Shown here: positions 1 through 9,259 of the stretch, in pieces | Position numbering within the stretch: position 1 is the stretch's first letter | Layout of the letters: every line of letters begins with the position of its first letter | Source of the DNA: Pseudomonas sp. FP2309 | GTDB taxonomy: Bacteria > Pseudomonadota > Gammaproteobacteria > Pseudomonadales > Pseudomonadaceae | Length of the DNA stretch: 64,000 nt | Direction: 5' to 3' | Assembly (NCBI RefSeq): GCF_030687575.1 | Contig: NZ_CP117439.1 | Span: 3,835,501 to 3,899,500, forward strand | Translations under genes and position numbers: made by a program | The notes under the pieces: generated by a model | Databases searched by the model: none | What the model was told of the DNA's origin: nothing | What the model saw: the letters and a program-made list of their open reading frames with translations, nothing else

Positions 1-3000
1 GGCTCAACACCCGCAGGTTGCGCAAGTCGGCAAGCTTGGCGCGGGTGTACACCGTCAGCTCAAGGTTATTGTGGTCCAGGTACAGCGCTTCGAGGTGGGG
101 CATGTGCGACAGCGCCTCGGGCAGTCGCGTCAGGCGGTTGCTCGACAGGTCCAGGGACTTGAGCCCTTTGAAATACTTGAGGAAATAGGCCGCTTCATCG
201 CCGACGTCCATATTTTTCAGGGTCAGGTGGCGCACGTGATCAAAATTGACCACCGGCGGCAATGTCGGCAGCGCCCCCACCCGCATGCCGTCGAGCGCCA
301 GCCGCGAATCTTCACCCAGCCCGGTCAGGCGTCGCCAGCACTGCTCCAATTGCTGCGCCGCGTGCTTGCGGCTCAGGCGCGCCTCTACCAACGGCTCATT
401 GATGCGTTCCAACCCGGCCCGGTCGTTGCGCCAGGCATCGAGCGTGCGGTGCAGCGCCTCAAAGGACAGTTGCAACAGCTTGACCACATGGGCGCGGGCC
501 AGATGGTCCTCGCCCAACCCTTCGATCAGCCCCGACGCCTGAACCTCGTTGAGCATGGGGTAGAGTGTTTGCACCTTGCGGATCAGTTGCCGCGGCTGCA
601 ACGTCGTGGCCGGGGGAGCCGCCTGCATGCAACCCAGTTGCGATGGCGCCAGGGGTTCGGGTGCAGGCTCACGCAGGTATCCACCCACATGGTCGCGCGC
701 TTCAGCGACCAGCAAGCGCAGCTTGGCCTGCAGTTGCGCAGCGCCCTGCTCACCGCTGGAATAGATGCCCAGCCGGCTGCGCTGCAACGCTGACAAGCTG
801 CCCAGCAGCGCCTGGTAAAACCCTGACGGCCCAGGCACCGGGGCGTGCAGGGCCTGCCCTTGCGCGTCGAACAGCTGATAGCCACGTTCGGACGTGACCA
901 GCGTATGCAACACGCCGGTCGATGCCTCTGCGCGCTCGGCCAGCAACGCGCCGTCCAGGGCCCCGGCACGCAGTTGCACATGGATTTCCCGCGGCCAATG
1001 GGGCAGGCGCCCGAGCAAGCCGATCGCCAGGCGTTCGGTCGGCGCCGTGGCCAATGGGGGTAAATACAGCCCCGCCACCGCGCGATCCTCCACCAACGCA
1101 TGTAACGCCTGCCGCGCTCGTGCGTGCAGGCGGCGCGGCACACGTTCGGTATTGCGCAGCAGTTGGCGGTCGACGGACGAAGTTTCGCCCAACAATTCCT
1201 GGGCCACGCCCGTCGGCAACTGCGGGAAGCGTTTCTTGAGCAAGGCGACACTGCCTTCGGCAAGCGGGTCATAGTCTCGGTAGAGTTGCTCGAACAGTGT
1301 CTGATAATGGCGCTTGACGCTGGCCAGCAAACGCACCGACAGCCGCTGCTGCAACTGCTCGGGCGCGACGTCTGCGCCCAGCAGCGTGCGGCGTTCTTCG
1401 TCGCTCAGGGCATCAAGCAGGATCTGGGTCAATTGACCGTCCTTGAGTTGCTGTTCGCTGACATGGATGCTCAGGTCTTCGTAATCGAACGGGGCGGTGT
1501 CCGGATAACGCTTGAGCAAGTTGCCGCTCTCATCCAGCAATTCGAAAAAGCGCCCCCTGGGCCAGCCGTCCAGCAGCGGCAACGCAGTCATTTGCACGCG
1601 CGCGGTGCTTGGCTGGCCCTGGCCGTGATAGTCCAACTGCCAAAGCAGGTCGCGAATAGTCTGGTCCAACCGCCAGCGCGCCACGCTGTCGCGCAGCCGC
1701 GACGGCAACGCCTGGTTTTGCTCGACGAGCAGGCGCAAATCATGCAGTCGGCAGTGGGTGGCGGTGATGATTTCGGCCAGTCGGCCGTCCGGCAGCGAAT
1801 TCACCCCCGGCGACAGGCGTTCGAACGCATAGGTCGGCGTGCGCCATTGATCCACCCGCTCGCCCATGTGGCGCCAGCCACCGGCGTCATTGTGCTCAAG
1901 CGGCGGGCTGTACGCTGCCTCACGCGAGGGATGCAGCACGCGCCAGCGGCTGATGGCAGGGTCATAAGACACCCGGTAGAACGCGCCGTCGATGGCGATA
2001 TAGGCACGCCCATGGGCTTGATAAATCCCGCGATAACTGGGGGTCGCCAGCATGTCGGCCTCGGGCACGTGACGATACGGACGCAGACTGTTGCGCCACA
2101 GGCGCTTCTGCGTGCTGGACAGCTTCACGGCATCGAACTGCTCGAAAAACGCAGCGGGCGGTTCCGCCGTCCGTTTGAACAGCGAGCCCACGACCTTGCC
2201 CGCCGCCATAAACAGCGCCATCGAAGCGACGCCTTGCGCCACATTCAACAGGTGCTCCAACGCCTCGGTTTTACGCTGGTGGGTCCAGTCCTCAACGCCC
2301 TCATAGACCTCGGCCAGTAATTGCCCGATGGCCACGCCCATCATCAACTGGCCCAGGCCAGGGGTGAAAAAACCGGCGATATTGGCCAATGTCAGACCAG
2401 CATCCAGATACCGTCGAAGCAAGGCGCGGCGAGCCTCCTCATCCACCTGAACGACGGGCACGGCCAGGACCATCGCGTCCAACTGCGCCTTGCCCACGTA
2501 GGCCTCGAAAAAACTCTGCGACACGCTGACGTTTACCGCCAGCCCTTGCAGATTCAGGCGTTTGTCGCGATCAAAGCCCACGAAGAAATCCGGGCGCTCG
2601 GACTCATCCAGATAGCCTTTAAAAAACTCACGATAGGCCGGGATCTGCAACTTCAAGCTGAGATAGCCCGTAAAGTCCTCCAGCGTCTCGTACTCGAACC
2701 AGGGCCGAACCGGCTCATTGGGCATGTACACCACACAGCGGCCGTTGGATAAACCTTTGCCCGTATGGCCGGCAAATACCAGCACGCTCCACAGGCACGC
2801 CTGGTTCATGTTCAAGCCGTGCCAAGTCAGCGCACGCCCCTCTATCAACAGGTCCTCGATCGGATGGGTATCGGCATTGCGCGCCAGCATGGCGAGCAAC
2901 CGCTCGTACATCGGCTTGCTGACGTCCCCCTTCGCCAGGGCGATATGCAGGTCGGTACGCATGTCGAGCAGCTTGAGCCGGCCAATGTCGCTGGCCACCT

Positions 3001-3637
3001 CGTTATAGCGGCCGGCAACCGTTTGTTCGCCGGGAGCCGGCAGGTTGAACACCTCGCGCACATGGCGCTGGTATGCGCTGCCCAGGTCCAGTTCGCGGCA
3101 GTGCCGGACAAACTCGCCGGCGCTGATCGACGCGTTTCGCTCACCCGTGGCGGCGCTGCGGATCATCGCAGTGATCGACAGGCCGCCGTTTTGGGCCTGT
3201 GAGGCGCTGAAGTTCTGCATGGCCGCCTGCAACAGGCTGTGCTTTTCGGTGGTGACCGTGACCAGCAGCGGCCCTGCGAGGTCGGGGTTGAGGTTGGTCA
3301 ACGAGCGGTGGGCCAGTTCCAGCATGTCCTGTTTGACATCAACACCGTGCACGCCCTTGGCCGCCAGAAACGCGTCCAACCGTTCGGCGCAGAACGTGTC
3401 GAGCGGCTCCAGCCTGTTCAGCGTGGCCTGGACCTTTTCACGCAGGGGCCCACTGTCCTGGTGAGCCTGTTCGAGCGCCGACAGCGTTTGCGCCTCCGCT
3501 TCTACCAGCCATCCCGGCAAAGTGGCTTGCAGCGTCTGGGCGGTGTCCAGGTCCTGGGTGACTTCCAGCAAAACCTTGGGCAACTCGGCCAAGACTTCAG
3601 GGGTGACCACGTCGTTCAATGTGCGTTCTTCGCCCAT
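1..3637 (-). CDS. Giant LRR toxin/effector, probable NEL-type E3 ubiquitin ligase family (3' end outside window)
   Basis: The reading frame stays open from an ATG at 3637 to the window edge (about 1212 codons seen). A very strong AAGGAGG ribosome site sits just before the start. The first ~1000 residues resemble the long helical N-terminal region (DUF6543, 'dermonecrotic toxin' type) of Pseudomonas effector-like proteins. A hydrophobic helical stretch lies near residue 430 and a motif like AYIAIDGAFYRV near residue 540. The last visible ~80 residues are leucine-rich repeats (LKSLDLSSNRLTRLP, then LEALYLDHNNLEL). In this family the LRRs are usually followed by a NEL ubiquitin-ligase domain with a catalytic Cys; that part lies outside the window, so the ligase activity is inferred. 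No secretion genes are adjacent. Confidence 0.75.
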   Translation of the reverse strand, partial: MGEERTLNDVVTPEVLAELPKVLLEVTQDLDTAQTLQATLPGWLVEAEAQTLSALEQAHQDSGPLREKVQATLNRLEPLDTFCAERLDAFLAAKGVHGVDVKQDMLELAHRSLTNLNPDLAGPLLVTVTTEKHSLLQAAMQNFSASQAQNGGLSITAMIRSAATGERNASISAGEFVRHCRELDLGSAYQRHVREVFNLPAPGEQTVAGRYNEVASDIGRLKLLDMRTDLHIALAKGDVSKPMYERLLAMLARNADTHPIEDLLIEGRALTWHGLNMNQACLWSVLVFAGHTGKGLSNGRCVVYMPNEPVRPWFEYETLEDFTGYLSLKLQIPAYREFFKGYLDESERPDFFVGFDRDKRLNLQGLAVNVSVSQSFFEAYVGKAQLDAMVLAVPVVQVDEEARRALLRRYLDAGLTLANIAGFFTPGLGQLMMGVAIGQLLAEVYEGVEDWTHQRKTEALEHLLNVAQGVASMALFMAAGKVVGSLFKRTAEPPAAFFEQFDAVKLSSTQKRLWRNSLRPYRHVPEADMLATPSYRGIYQAHGRAYIAIDGAFYRVSYDPAISRWRVLHPSREAAYSPPLEHNDAGGWRHMGERVDQWRTPTYAFERLSPGVNSLPDGRLAEIITATHCRLHDLRLLVEQNQALPSRLRDSVARWRLDQTIRDLLWQLDYHGQGQPSTARVQMTALPLLDGWPRGRFFELLDESGNLLKRYPDTAPFDYEDLSIHVSEQQLKDGQLTQILLDALSDEERRTLLGADVAPEQLQQRLSVRLLASVKRHYQTLFEQLYRDYDPLAEGSVALLKKRFPQLPTGVAQELLGETSSVDRQLLRNTERVPRRLHARARQALHALVEDRAVAGLYLPPLATAPTERLAIGLLGRLPHWPREIHVQLRAGALDGALLAERAEASTGVLHTLVTSERGYQLFDAQGQALHAPVPGPSGFYQALLGSLSALQRSRLGIYSSGEQGAAQLQAKLRLLVAEARDHVGGYLREPAPEPLAPSQLGCMQAAPPATTLQPRQLIRKVQTLYPMLNEVQASGLIEGLGEDHLARAHVVKLLQLSFEALHRTLDAWRNDRAGLERINEPLVEARLSRKHAAQQLEQCWRRLTGLGEDSRLALDGMRVGALPTLPPVVNFDHVRHLTLKNMDVGDEAAYFLKYFKGLKSLDLSSNRLTRLPEALSHMPHLEALYLDHNNLELTVYTRAKLADLRNLRVLS

Positions 3638-4129
3638 GTCATTCCTCCTTGATGGTGCTTGATGAACGCGCCCTACGATAAACCCGGCGCCCCGCGGGAA
3701 AGGTTTGAATAGCTGCTGGGACGGCCTGCGAAGCGACCCGAATTTTGCATGCCGAATTGACGTAACTAACGCCCTGCCGGCAACGCCCCGGCGCAACGCC
3801 GAACGCCGTGCGCCTGGCCCCGCTGGGAGCGACCGTTGGTAACATCCAGGCAAATTTCAGGGAACGATCAAGCGCCACCGGGACTCGTAAAAACCAGACT
3901 CCTTACGACGGCGCGCTCTGATCATGCTTTCGCGCCGCAGGGAACGGGCGCAGATCAGAGCAGTACGTCCGCTCCGAAACAGGGCCGCAGCGCTACTGAT
4001 GCTGCAACTGAATCCGTTCGTCCGTACCGGTCGAGCTGAACGTATCGGACAGGGTGAACATCGGTACCACAGGCGTACCGACACTCAGAAGTAGCGCCGA
4101 GGCCCAGCCAAAACAAGGGCTTTAGCACC
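3638..4129. other. 492-bp intergenic region between divergent toxin gene and NAGGN operon
   Basis: I see no credible gene here. It must hold the promoters for both the giant toxin gene (-) and the NAGGN operon (+). A perfect 9-bp inverted repeat, GCTCTGATC at 3915-3923 and GATCAGAGC at 3953-3961, lies about 170 bp before the operon start. A candidate AlgU-type promoter follows at 4038-4065. Confidence 0.6.
4038..4065 (+). promoter_or_regulatory. Candidate AlgU (sigma-22) promoter of the NAGGN operon
   Basis: GAACGT, 17 bases, then TCGGT. The AlgU consensus as I recall it is GAACTT-N16/17-TCTGA, so three of eleven positions differ. It lies 65 bp before the asnO-like start. The NAGGN genes of P. 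aeruginosa are reported as osmotically induced and AlgU dependent, which fits; the match itself is modest. Confidence 0.35.
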
Positions 4130-5902
4130 ATGTGCGGATTAGCTGGCGAGTTACGTTTCGATCATCAACCTGCGGACCTTGCAGCCGTGGAACGCATCAC
4201 CCATCACCTGGCCCCGCGAGGCCCGGACGCGTGGGGTTTCCATGCTCAGGGGCCGATTGCCCTGGGCCATCGCCGCCTGAAAATCATGGACCTGTCGGAC
4301 GGCTCCGCCCAACCGATGGTCGATGCCCAACTGGGACTGTCTCTGGCCTTCAACGGCGCCATCTACAACTTCCCGGAACTGCGCCAGGAGCTCGAAGCTC
4401 TGGGCTATGCCTTCTATTCCGGCGGCGACACCGAAGTGCTGCTCAAGGGCTATCACGCCTGGGGCGAAGCGTTGCTGCCCAAGCTCAACGGCATGTTCGC
4501 CTTCGCCATCTGGGAGCGCGATGCCAAGCGTCTGTTCATCGCCCGCGACCGCCTGGGGGTGAAGCCGTTGTACCTGTCGCGCACCGGCCAGCGCCTGCGC
4601 TTTGCCTCGGCGCTGCCGGCGCTGCTCAAGGGTGGTGATATCAACCCGATCCTCGATCCGGTGGCGCTCAACCATTACTTGAACTTCCACGCCGTGGTGC
4701 CGGCACCGCGCACCTTGCTGGCGGGTATCGAAAAGCTACCGCCAGCCAGCTGGATGCGCATCGACGCCGACGGCGCCACCGAGCAGAAAACCTGGTGGAC
4801 CCTGCCCTACGGCCCCCACGACGATGAGAAAAACCTGACCCTGCACGACTGGACCGACCGCGTGCTCGAGAGCACCCGCGAAGCCGTGGCCATCCGCCAA
4901 CGGGCGGCAGTGGATGTGGGCGTGTTGCTCTCCGGCGGTGTCGACTCGAGCATGCTCGTCGGCCTGCTGCGGGAAGTCGGGGTGCAGGACCTGTCGACCT
5001 TCTCGATTGGTTTTGAAGATGCCGGCGGCGAACGCGGTGACGAGTTCCAGTATTCGGATTTGATCGCCAGGCACTACGGCACCCGTCACCACCAACTGCG
5101 CATTGCCGAAAGCGAGATCATCGAGCAACTGCCGGCGGCGTTCCGCGCCATGAGCGAACCGATGGTCAGCCACGACTGCATCGCCTTCTACCTGCTGTCG
5201 CGGGAAGTGGCCAAGCACTGCAAAGTGGTGCAAAGCGGCCAGGGTGCGGACGAGCTGTTCGCCGGTTACCACTGGTACCCGCAAGTGGATGGCGCCAGCG
5301 ATCCCTACGCCGCCTACCGCGATGCGTTCTTCGACCGCAGCTACGACGATTACGCCGCCACCGTCGCGCCGAAATGGCTGACCGCCAATGACGCCGCCGG
5401 CGACTTCGTGCGCGAACACTTCGCCATGCCCGGTGCCGATGCCGCAGTCGACAAGGCATTGCGCCTGGACAGCACGGTGATGCTGGTGGACGACCCGGTC
5501 AAACGCGTCGACAACATGACCATGGCCTGGGGCCTGGAAGCGCGCACGCCTTTCCTGGACTACCGCCTGGTGGAGCTGTCGGCCCGTGTGCCCGGAAAAT
5601 TCAAGCTCCCCGATGGCGGCAAGCAGGTGCTTAAGGAAGCTGCGCGCAGGGTGATCCCGAGCGAAGTCATCGACCGTAAAAAAGGCTACTTCCCAGTACC
5701 CGGCCTCAAGCATTTGCAGGGCGACACCTTGAACTGGGTACGTGACCTGTTGCTGGACCCGAGCCAGGATCGCGGCCTGTTCAACCCGGCCATGCTCGAC
5801 CGCCTGCTGACTGATCCCCAAGGCCAACTGACCCCGCTGCGCGGCTCCAAGCTGTGGCAACTGGCGGCGCTGAACCTATGGCTCAGCGAACAAGGAATCT
5901 GA
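4130..5902 (+). CDS. asnO: N-acetylglutaminylglutamine amidotransferase (asparagine synthase-like)
   Basis: A 590-residue class II glutamine amidotransferase of the asparagine synthase family. It starts MCGLAGE, giving the N-terminal nucleophile Cys2. The synthetase half has the ATP-binding loop VLLSGGVDSSM near residue 267 and a late GLEARTPFLD motif typical of AsnB enzymes. It transfers glutamine nitrogen to the C-terminal carboxyl of N-acetylglutaminylglutamine to give the osmolyte NAGGN. The assignment rests on the next two genes, which form the known NAGGN set; by itself the protein would be called AsnB. The operon is probably osmotically induced. The ngg start lies 3 bp after this stop. 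Confidence 0.9.
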   Translation: MCGLAGELRFDHQPADLAAVERITHHLAPRGPDAWGFHAQGPIALGHRRLKIMDLSDGSAQPMVDAQLGLSLAFNGAIYNFPELRQELEALGYAFYSGGDTEVLLKGYHAWGEALLPKLNGMFAFAIWERDAKRLFIARDRLGVKPLYLSRTGQRLRFASALPALLKGGDINPILDPVALNHYLNFHAVVPAPRTLLAGIEKLPPASWMRIDADGATEQKTWWTLPYGPHDDEKNLTLHDWTDRVLESTREAVAIRQRAAVDVGVLLSGGVDSSMLVGLLREVGVQDLSTFSIGFEDAGGERGDEFQYSDLIARHYGTRHHQLRIAESEIIEQLPAAFRAMSEPMVSHDCIAFYLLSREVAKHCKVVQSGQGADELFAGYHWYPQVDGASDPYAAYRDAFFDRSYDDYAATVAPKWLTANDAAGDFVREHFAMPGADAAVDKALRLDSTVMLVDDPVKRVDNMTMAWGLEARTPFLDYRLVELSARVPGKFKLPDGGKQVLKEAARRVIPSEVIDRKKGYFPVPGLKHLQGDTLNWVRDLLLDPSQDRGLFNPAMLDRLLTDPQGQLTPLRGSKLWQLAALNLWLSEQGI

Positions 5903-5905
5903 TTG

Positions 5906-7651
5906 ATGAAACCCCACGCAGCGGCTTACAGCCAACGCTTGATAAAAGGCCAGGCGCCCACCTACGAGCGCCTGCAGGCCCGACTGGCCGAAGACGGCAG
6001 CCCCCTGGCCGCCGAACCGATTGCCGTGCATTGCGGCTGGGGCCGCCTGTTGATCGGGCACACCTTCCCCGACCCCGCGAGCCTGGCCCAGGAACTGCTG
6101 CATGAGCAGCCTGGCGAGCGCGACATCGCGCTGTATGTGGCCGCGCCGCAGCAGATTCTCGGCATCGACCCGCAGCAGTTGTTCCTCGACCCGTCCGACA
6201 CCCTGCGCCTGTGGTTCAGCGACTACCGCCCGGCAACCCGCGTGTTTCGCGGTTTCCGTATTCGCCGCGCGCAAACCGAGGCCGACTGGCTGGCGGTGAA
6301 CCAGTTGTACCAGGGGCGCGGCATGTTGCCGGTCGACCCCGAACGCCTTACGCCCCGCCATCAAGGCGGCCCGGTGTACTGGCTGGCAGAGGACGAAGAC
6401 AGCGGCGCGGTAATCGGCAGTGTCATGGGCCTGAACCACCAGAAAGCCTTTCACGACCCGGAAAACGGGTGCAGTTTGTGGTGCCTGGCGGTCGACCCGC
6501 AATGCAGTCGCCCCGGCGTCGGCGAAGTGCTGGTGCGCCATTTGGTGGAGCACTTTATGAGCCGTGGCCTGAGTTACCTCGACCTCTCGGTGCTGCACGA
6601 CAACCGCCAGGCCAAGAGCCTCTACGCCAAGCTCGGGTTTCGCGCGCTGACCACCTTTGCGATCAAGCGCAAGAACGGCATCAACCAGCCGCTGTTTCTT
6701 GGGCCAGGCCCGGAGGCGGGGTTCAACCCTTATGCACGGATCATCGTTGAAGAAGCCCACCGACGCGGCATCGATGTGCAGGTCGATGACGCCGACGCCG
6801 GCCTCTTCACCCTCAGCCACGGCGGGCGCCGCGTGCGCTGCCGTGAGTCGTTGAGTGATCTGACCAGTGCCATCAGCATGACCCTGTGCCAGGACAAGAG
6901 CCTGACCCACAAAGTGCTCAAGGCCGCCGGCTTGCAGCTGCCGTCGCAGCAACTGGCAGGCAGCGCCGACGACAACCTGGAGTTCCTCGACGAACACCAG
7001 CGCGTGGTGGTCAAGCCGCTGGATGGCGAACAGGGCCAGGGCGTGGCGGTCGACCTGCAGAGTATCGAAGAGGTGCAGCAGGCGATTGAAACCGCGCGCC
7101 AGTTCGACAGCCGGGTGCTGCTCGAAAGCTTCCACGAGGGCCTGGATCTGCGCATTCTGGTAATCGGTTTCGAAGTGGTCGCCGCTGCGATTCGCCGCCC
7201 TGCCGAAGTGACCGGGGACGGGCAGCATTCCATCCGCGCGCTGATCGAAGCGCAAAGCCGACGCCGTCAGGCCGCAACCGACGGTGAAAGCAAAATCCCG
7301 CTGGACGCTGAAACCGAACGCACCCTGGCCGCCGCCGGCTTTGACTACAGCAGCATCCTGCCGCGTGGCCAGACCCTGGCGGTGCGCCGCACGGCCAACC
7401 TGCACACCGGTGGATGCCTGGAAGACGTCACTGCGATCCTACACCCCACGCTCAAGGATGCCGCCGTGCGCGCCGCCCGTGCCCTGGACATTCCCATGGT
7501 GGGCCTGGACCTGTTGGTGCCCGCCGCCGATCAACCCGAGTACGTGTTTATCGAAGCCAATGAACGAGCCGGCCTGGCCAACCATGAACCGCAACCCACG
7601 GCGGAAAAGTTTGTGGATCTGCTGTTCCCCCACAGTCAGCCGACGGCTTGA
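5906..7651 (+). CDS. ngg: N-acetylglutaminylglutamine synthetase (GNAT + ATP-grasp fusion)
   Basis: A 581-residue bifunctional enzyme. Residues ~110-260 form a GNAT acetyltransferase (LAVDPQCSRPGVGEVL is the acetyl-CoA loop). Residues ~290-580 form an ATP-grasp ligase (VVKPLDGEQGQGVAVD near 370; FIEANERAGLANHE near the end) like the cyanophycin synthetase/GshF type. It acetylates glutamine and joins it to a second glutamine, giving the dipeptide that AsnO amidates. I start at ATG 5906 rather than the in-frame TTG at 5903. Tight coupling to the gene before it supports one operon. Confidence 0.9.
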   Translation: MKPHAAAYSQRLIKGQAPTYERLQARLAEDGSPLAAEPIAVHCGWGRLLIGHTFPDPASLAQELLHEQPGERDIALYVAAPQQILGIDPQQLFLDPSDTLRLWFSDYRPATRVFRGFRIRRAQTEADWLAVNQLYQGRGMLPVDPERLTPRHQGGPVYWLAEDEDSGAVIGSVMGLNHQKAFHDPENGCSLWCLAVDPQCSRPGVGEVLVRHLVEHFMSRGLSYLDLSVLHDNRQAKSLYAKLGFRALTTFAIKRKNGINQPLFLGPGPEAGFNPYARIIVEEAHRRGIDVQVDDADAGLFTLSHGGRRVRCRESLSDLTSAISMTLCQDKSLTHKVLKAAGLQLPSQQLAGSADDNLEFLDEHQRVVVKPLDGEQGQGVAVDLQSIEEVQQAIETARQFDSRVLLESFHEGLDLRILVIGFEVVAAAIRRPAEVTGDGQHSIRALIEAQSRRRQAATDGESKIPLDAETERTLAAAGFDYSSILPRGQTLAVRRTANLHTGGCLEDVTAILHPTLKDAAVRAARALDIPMVGLDLLVPAADQPEYVFIEANERAGLANHEPQPTAEKFVDLLFPHSQPTA

Positions 7652-7668
7652 GACACAGGCTGCCCGTA

Positions 7669-7748
7669 CCGCCGCTGTCGCGGGCAAGCCCGGCCCTGCA
7701 GGTTGATTGCCTTTCCCTGCTGGAGCCGGCTTGCCCACGATGCGGCTG
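7669..7748. repeat. Pair of inverted REP-like sequences
   Basis: CGCTGTCGCGGGCAAGCC (about 7671-7688) and, in opposite orientation, GGCTTGCCCACGATGCGG (about 7727-7744) share most of their sequence. The core GGGCAAGCC is typical of repeated hairpins in fluorescent pseudomonads. They fill the 136-bp gap between ngg and the M42 peptidase gene and could stabilise or partly terminate the upstream transcript. Confidence 0.5.
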
Positions 7749-7787
7749 TCACAGGCGCCACCCGCTCACCTGTCATCAGGAGTTTCC

Positions 7788-8972
7788 ATGACCCGAACCA
7801 TCCCAGAACCGGATCTCAATTACCTGCAAAAGGTGCTGCTGGAAATGCTCGCCATTCCCAGCCCCACCGGCTTTACCGACACCATCGTGCGCTACGTCGC
7901 CGAACGCCTGGAAGAGCTGGGCATCCCGTTTGAAATGACCCGGCGCGGCACTATTCGCGCCACGCTCAAGGGCCAGAAAAATAGCCCTGACCGCGCAGTC
8001 TCAGCCCACCTCGACACCATCGGCGCCGCCGTACGCGCGATCAAGGACAACGGTCGCCTGACCCTCGCGCCGGTGGGTTGCTGGTCGAGCCGCTTTGCCG
8101 AAGGCAGCCGCGTCAGCCTGTTCACCGACAACGGTGTGATCCGTGGCAGCGTGTTGCCGCTGATGGCCTCCGGGCACGCATTCAACACGGCGGTGGATGA
8201 AATGCCGGTGAGTTGGGACCATGTGGAACTGCGCCTGGACGCCTACTGCGCGACCCGCGCCGATTGCGATTCGCTGGGCATCAGCGTCGGCGACTACGTG
8301 GCCTTCGACCCCTTGCCCGAGTTCACCGAGAGCGGGCATATCAGCGCGCGCCACTTGGACGACAAGGCCGGCGTCGCCGCCCTGCTCGCCGCGCTCAAGG
8401 CCATTGTCGACAGTGGCGAGCCGCTGCTGATCGACTGCCACCCGCTGTTCACCATTACCGAGGAAACCGGCAGCGGGGCCGCGGCCGCATTGCCGTGGGA
8501 CGTGAGTGAGTTCGTCGGCATCGATATCGCCCCGGTTGCGCCGGGCCAGCATTCCAGCGAGCACGCGGTAAGCGTGGCCATGCAGGATTCCGGCGGCCCC
8601 TACGACTATCATTTGTCGCGCCATCTGCTGCGTCTGGCCGCGGACAATGACCTGCCGGTGCGCCGCGACCTGTTCCGCTATTACTTCAGTGACGCGCATT
8701 CGGCGGTCACCGCCGGCCACGACATCCGCACCGCGTTGCTGGCGTTTGGCTGCGATGCGACCCACGGCTACGAACGGACCCATATCGACAGCCTGGCCGC
8801 CCTGAGCCGCTTGCTGGGCGCGTATATCCTCAGCCCACCGGTGTTCGCCAGCGACGCGCAGCCGGCCCAGGGTTCGCTGGACCGTTTCAGTCATCAGTTG
8901 GAACATGAGACGCAGATGGAGAGCGACACACGGGTGCCGTCGGTGGACAGCCTGGTCGGTCAGAAGTCCTGA
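7788..8972 (+). CDS. Osmoprotectant NAGGN system M42 family peptidase
   Basis: A 394-residue M42 (glutamyl aminopeptidase/deblocking type) metallopeptidase. Metal and catalytic motifs are visible: SAHLDTIG near residue 72, DDKAGVAALLAALK near 193, TITEETGSG near 224 and a late DAHSA near 303. The ATG at 7788 follows CAGGAG with good spacing; an upstream in-frame extension lacks this. It is the third gene of the conserved NAGGN cluster. Its role may be to hydrolyse the osmolyte or its precursor; I know of no demonstrated substrate. Confidence 0.88.
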   Translation: MTRTIPEPDLNYLQKVLLEMLAIPSPTGFTDTIVRYVAERLEELGIPFEMTRRGTIRATLKGQKNSPDRAVSAHLDTIGAAVRAIKDNGRLTLAPVGCWSSRFAEGSRVSLFTDNGVIRGSVLPLMASGHAFNTAVDEMPVSWDHVELRLDAYCATRADCDSLGISVGDYVAFDPLPEFTESGHISARHLDDKAGVAALLAALKAIVDSGEPLLIDCHPLFTITEETGSGAAAALPWDVSEFVGIDIAPVAPGQHSSEHAVSVAMQDSGGPYDYHLSRHLLRLAADNDLPVRRDLFRYYFSDAHSAVTAGHDIRTALLAFGCDATHGYERTHIDSLAALSRLLGAYILSPPVFASDAQPAQGSLDRFSHQLEHETQMESDTRVPSVDSLVGQKS

Positions 8973-8986
8973 GACTGGTCACACGG

Positions 8987-9013
8987 GTCCCGGCGCAGTA
9001 GCATCGCCGGGAC
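8987..9013 (+). terminator. Hairpin between M42 peptidase and yheU
   Basis: GTCCCGGCG and CGCCGGGAC form a perfect 9-bp stem with a 9-base loop. A true U-run is missing (TTAAT follows), so termination would be weak. It separates the NAGGN operon from yheU. Confidence 0.45.
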
Positions 9014-9031
9014 TTAATACCTGAGGCTTGT

Positions 9032-9259
9032 ATGCTGATTCCCTACGACGCACTTGAAGTCGACACCCTGACGCGCCTGATCGAGGATTTCGTCACCCGT
9101 GACGGCACCGACAATGGCGACGACACGCCCCTGGAAACCCGCGTACTGCGCGTGCGCCAGGCGCTGACCAAGGGCCAGGCGCTGATCGTGTTCGACCCCG
9201 ACAGCGAGCAATGCCAGTTGATGCTCAAGCACGACGTGCCCAAGCACCTGTTCGACTGA
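9032..9259 (+). CDS. yheU: YheU family protein (UPF0270)
   Basis: A 75-residue acidic protein starting MLIPYDALEVDTLTRLIEDF with the FVTRDGTDNGD segment characteristic of YheU. E. coli YheU has about the same length and start. Its function is unknown. It converges with the csrA-type gene: its stop codon ends at 9259 and the opposite stop begins at 9260, so there is no spacer at all. Confidence 0.88.
   Translation: MLIPYDALEVDTLTRLIEDFVTRDGTDNGDDTPLETRVLRVRQALTKGQALIVFDPDSEQCQLMLKHDVPKHLFD

Noticed and set aside
1124..2320. Plus-strand open frame of 398 codons opposite the giant LRR gene
   Set aside because: Low-complexity Gln/Arg/His-rich translation and no motif; the minus frame runs unbroken with a strong ribosome site and LRRs.
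4736..5860. Minus-strand open frame of 374 codons inside the asnO-like gene
   Set aside because: Antisense shadow; the plus strand carries all asparagine-synthase motifs.
5876..7405. Minus-strand open frame of 509 codons inside ngg
   Set aside because: It is antisense to a well-supported GNAT/ATP-grasp enzyme, has no recognisable motif and a composition typical of high-GC antisense frames.
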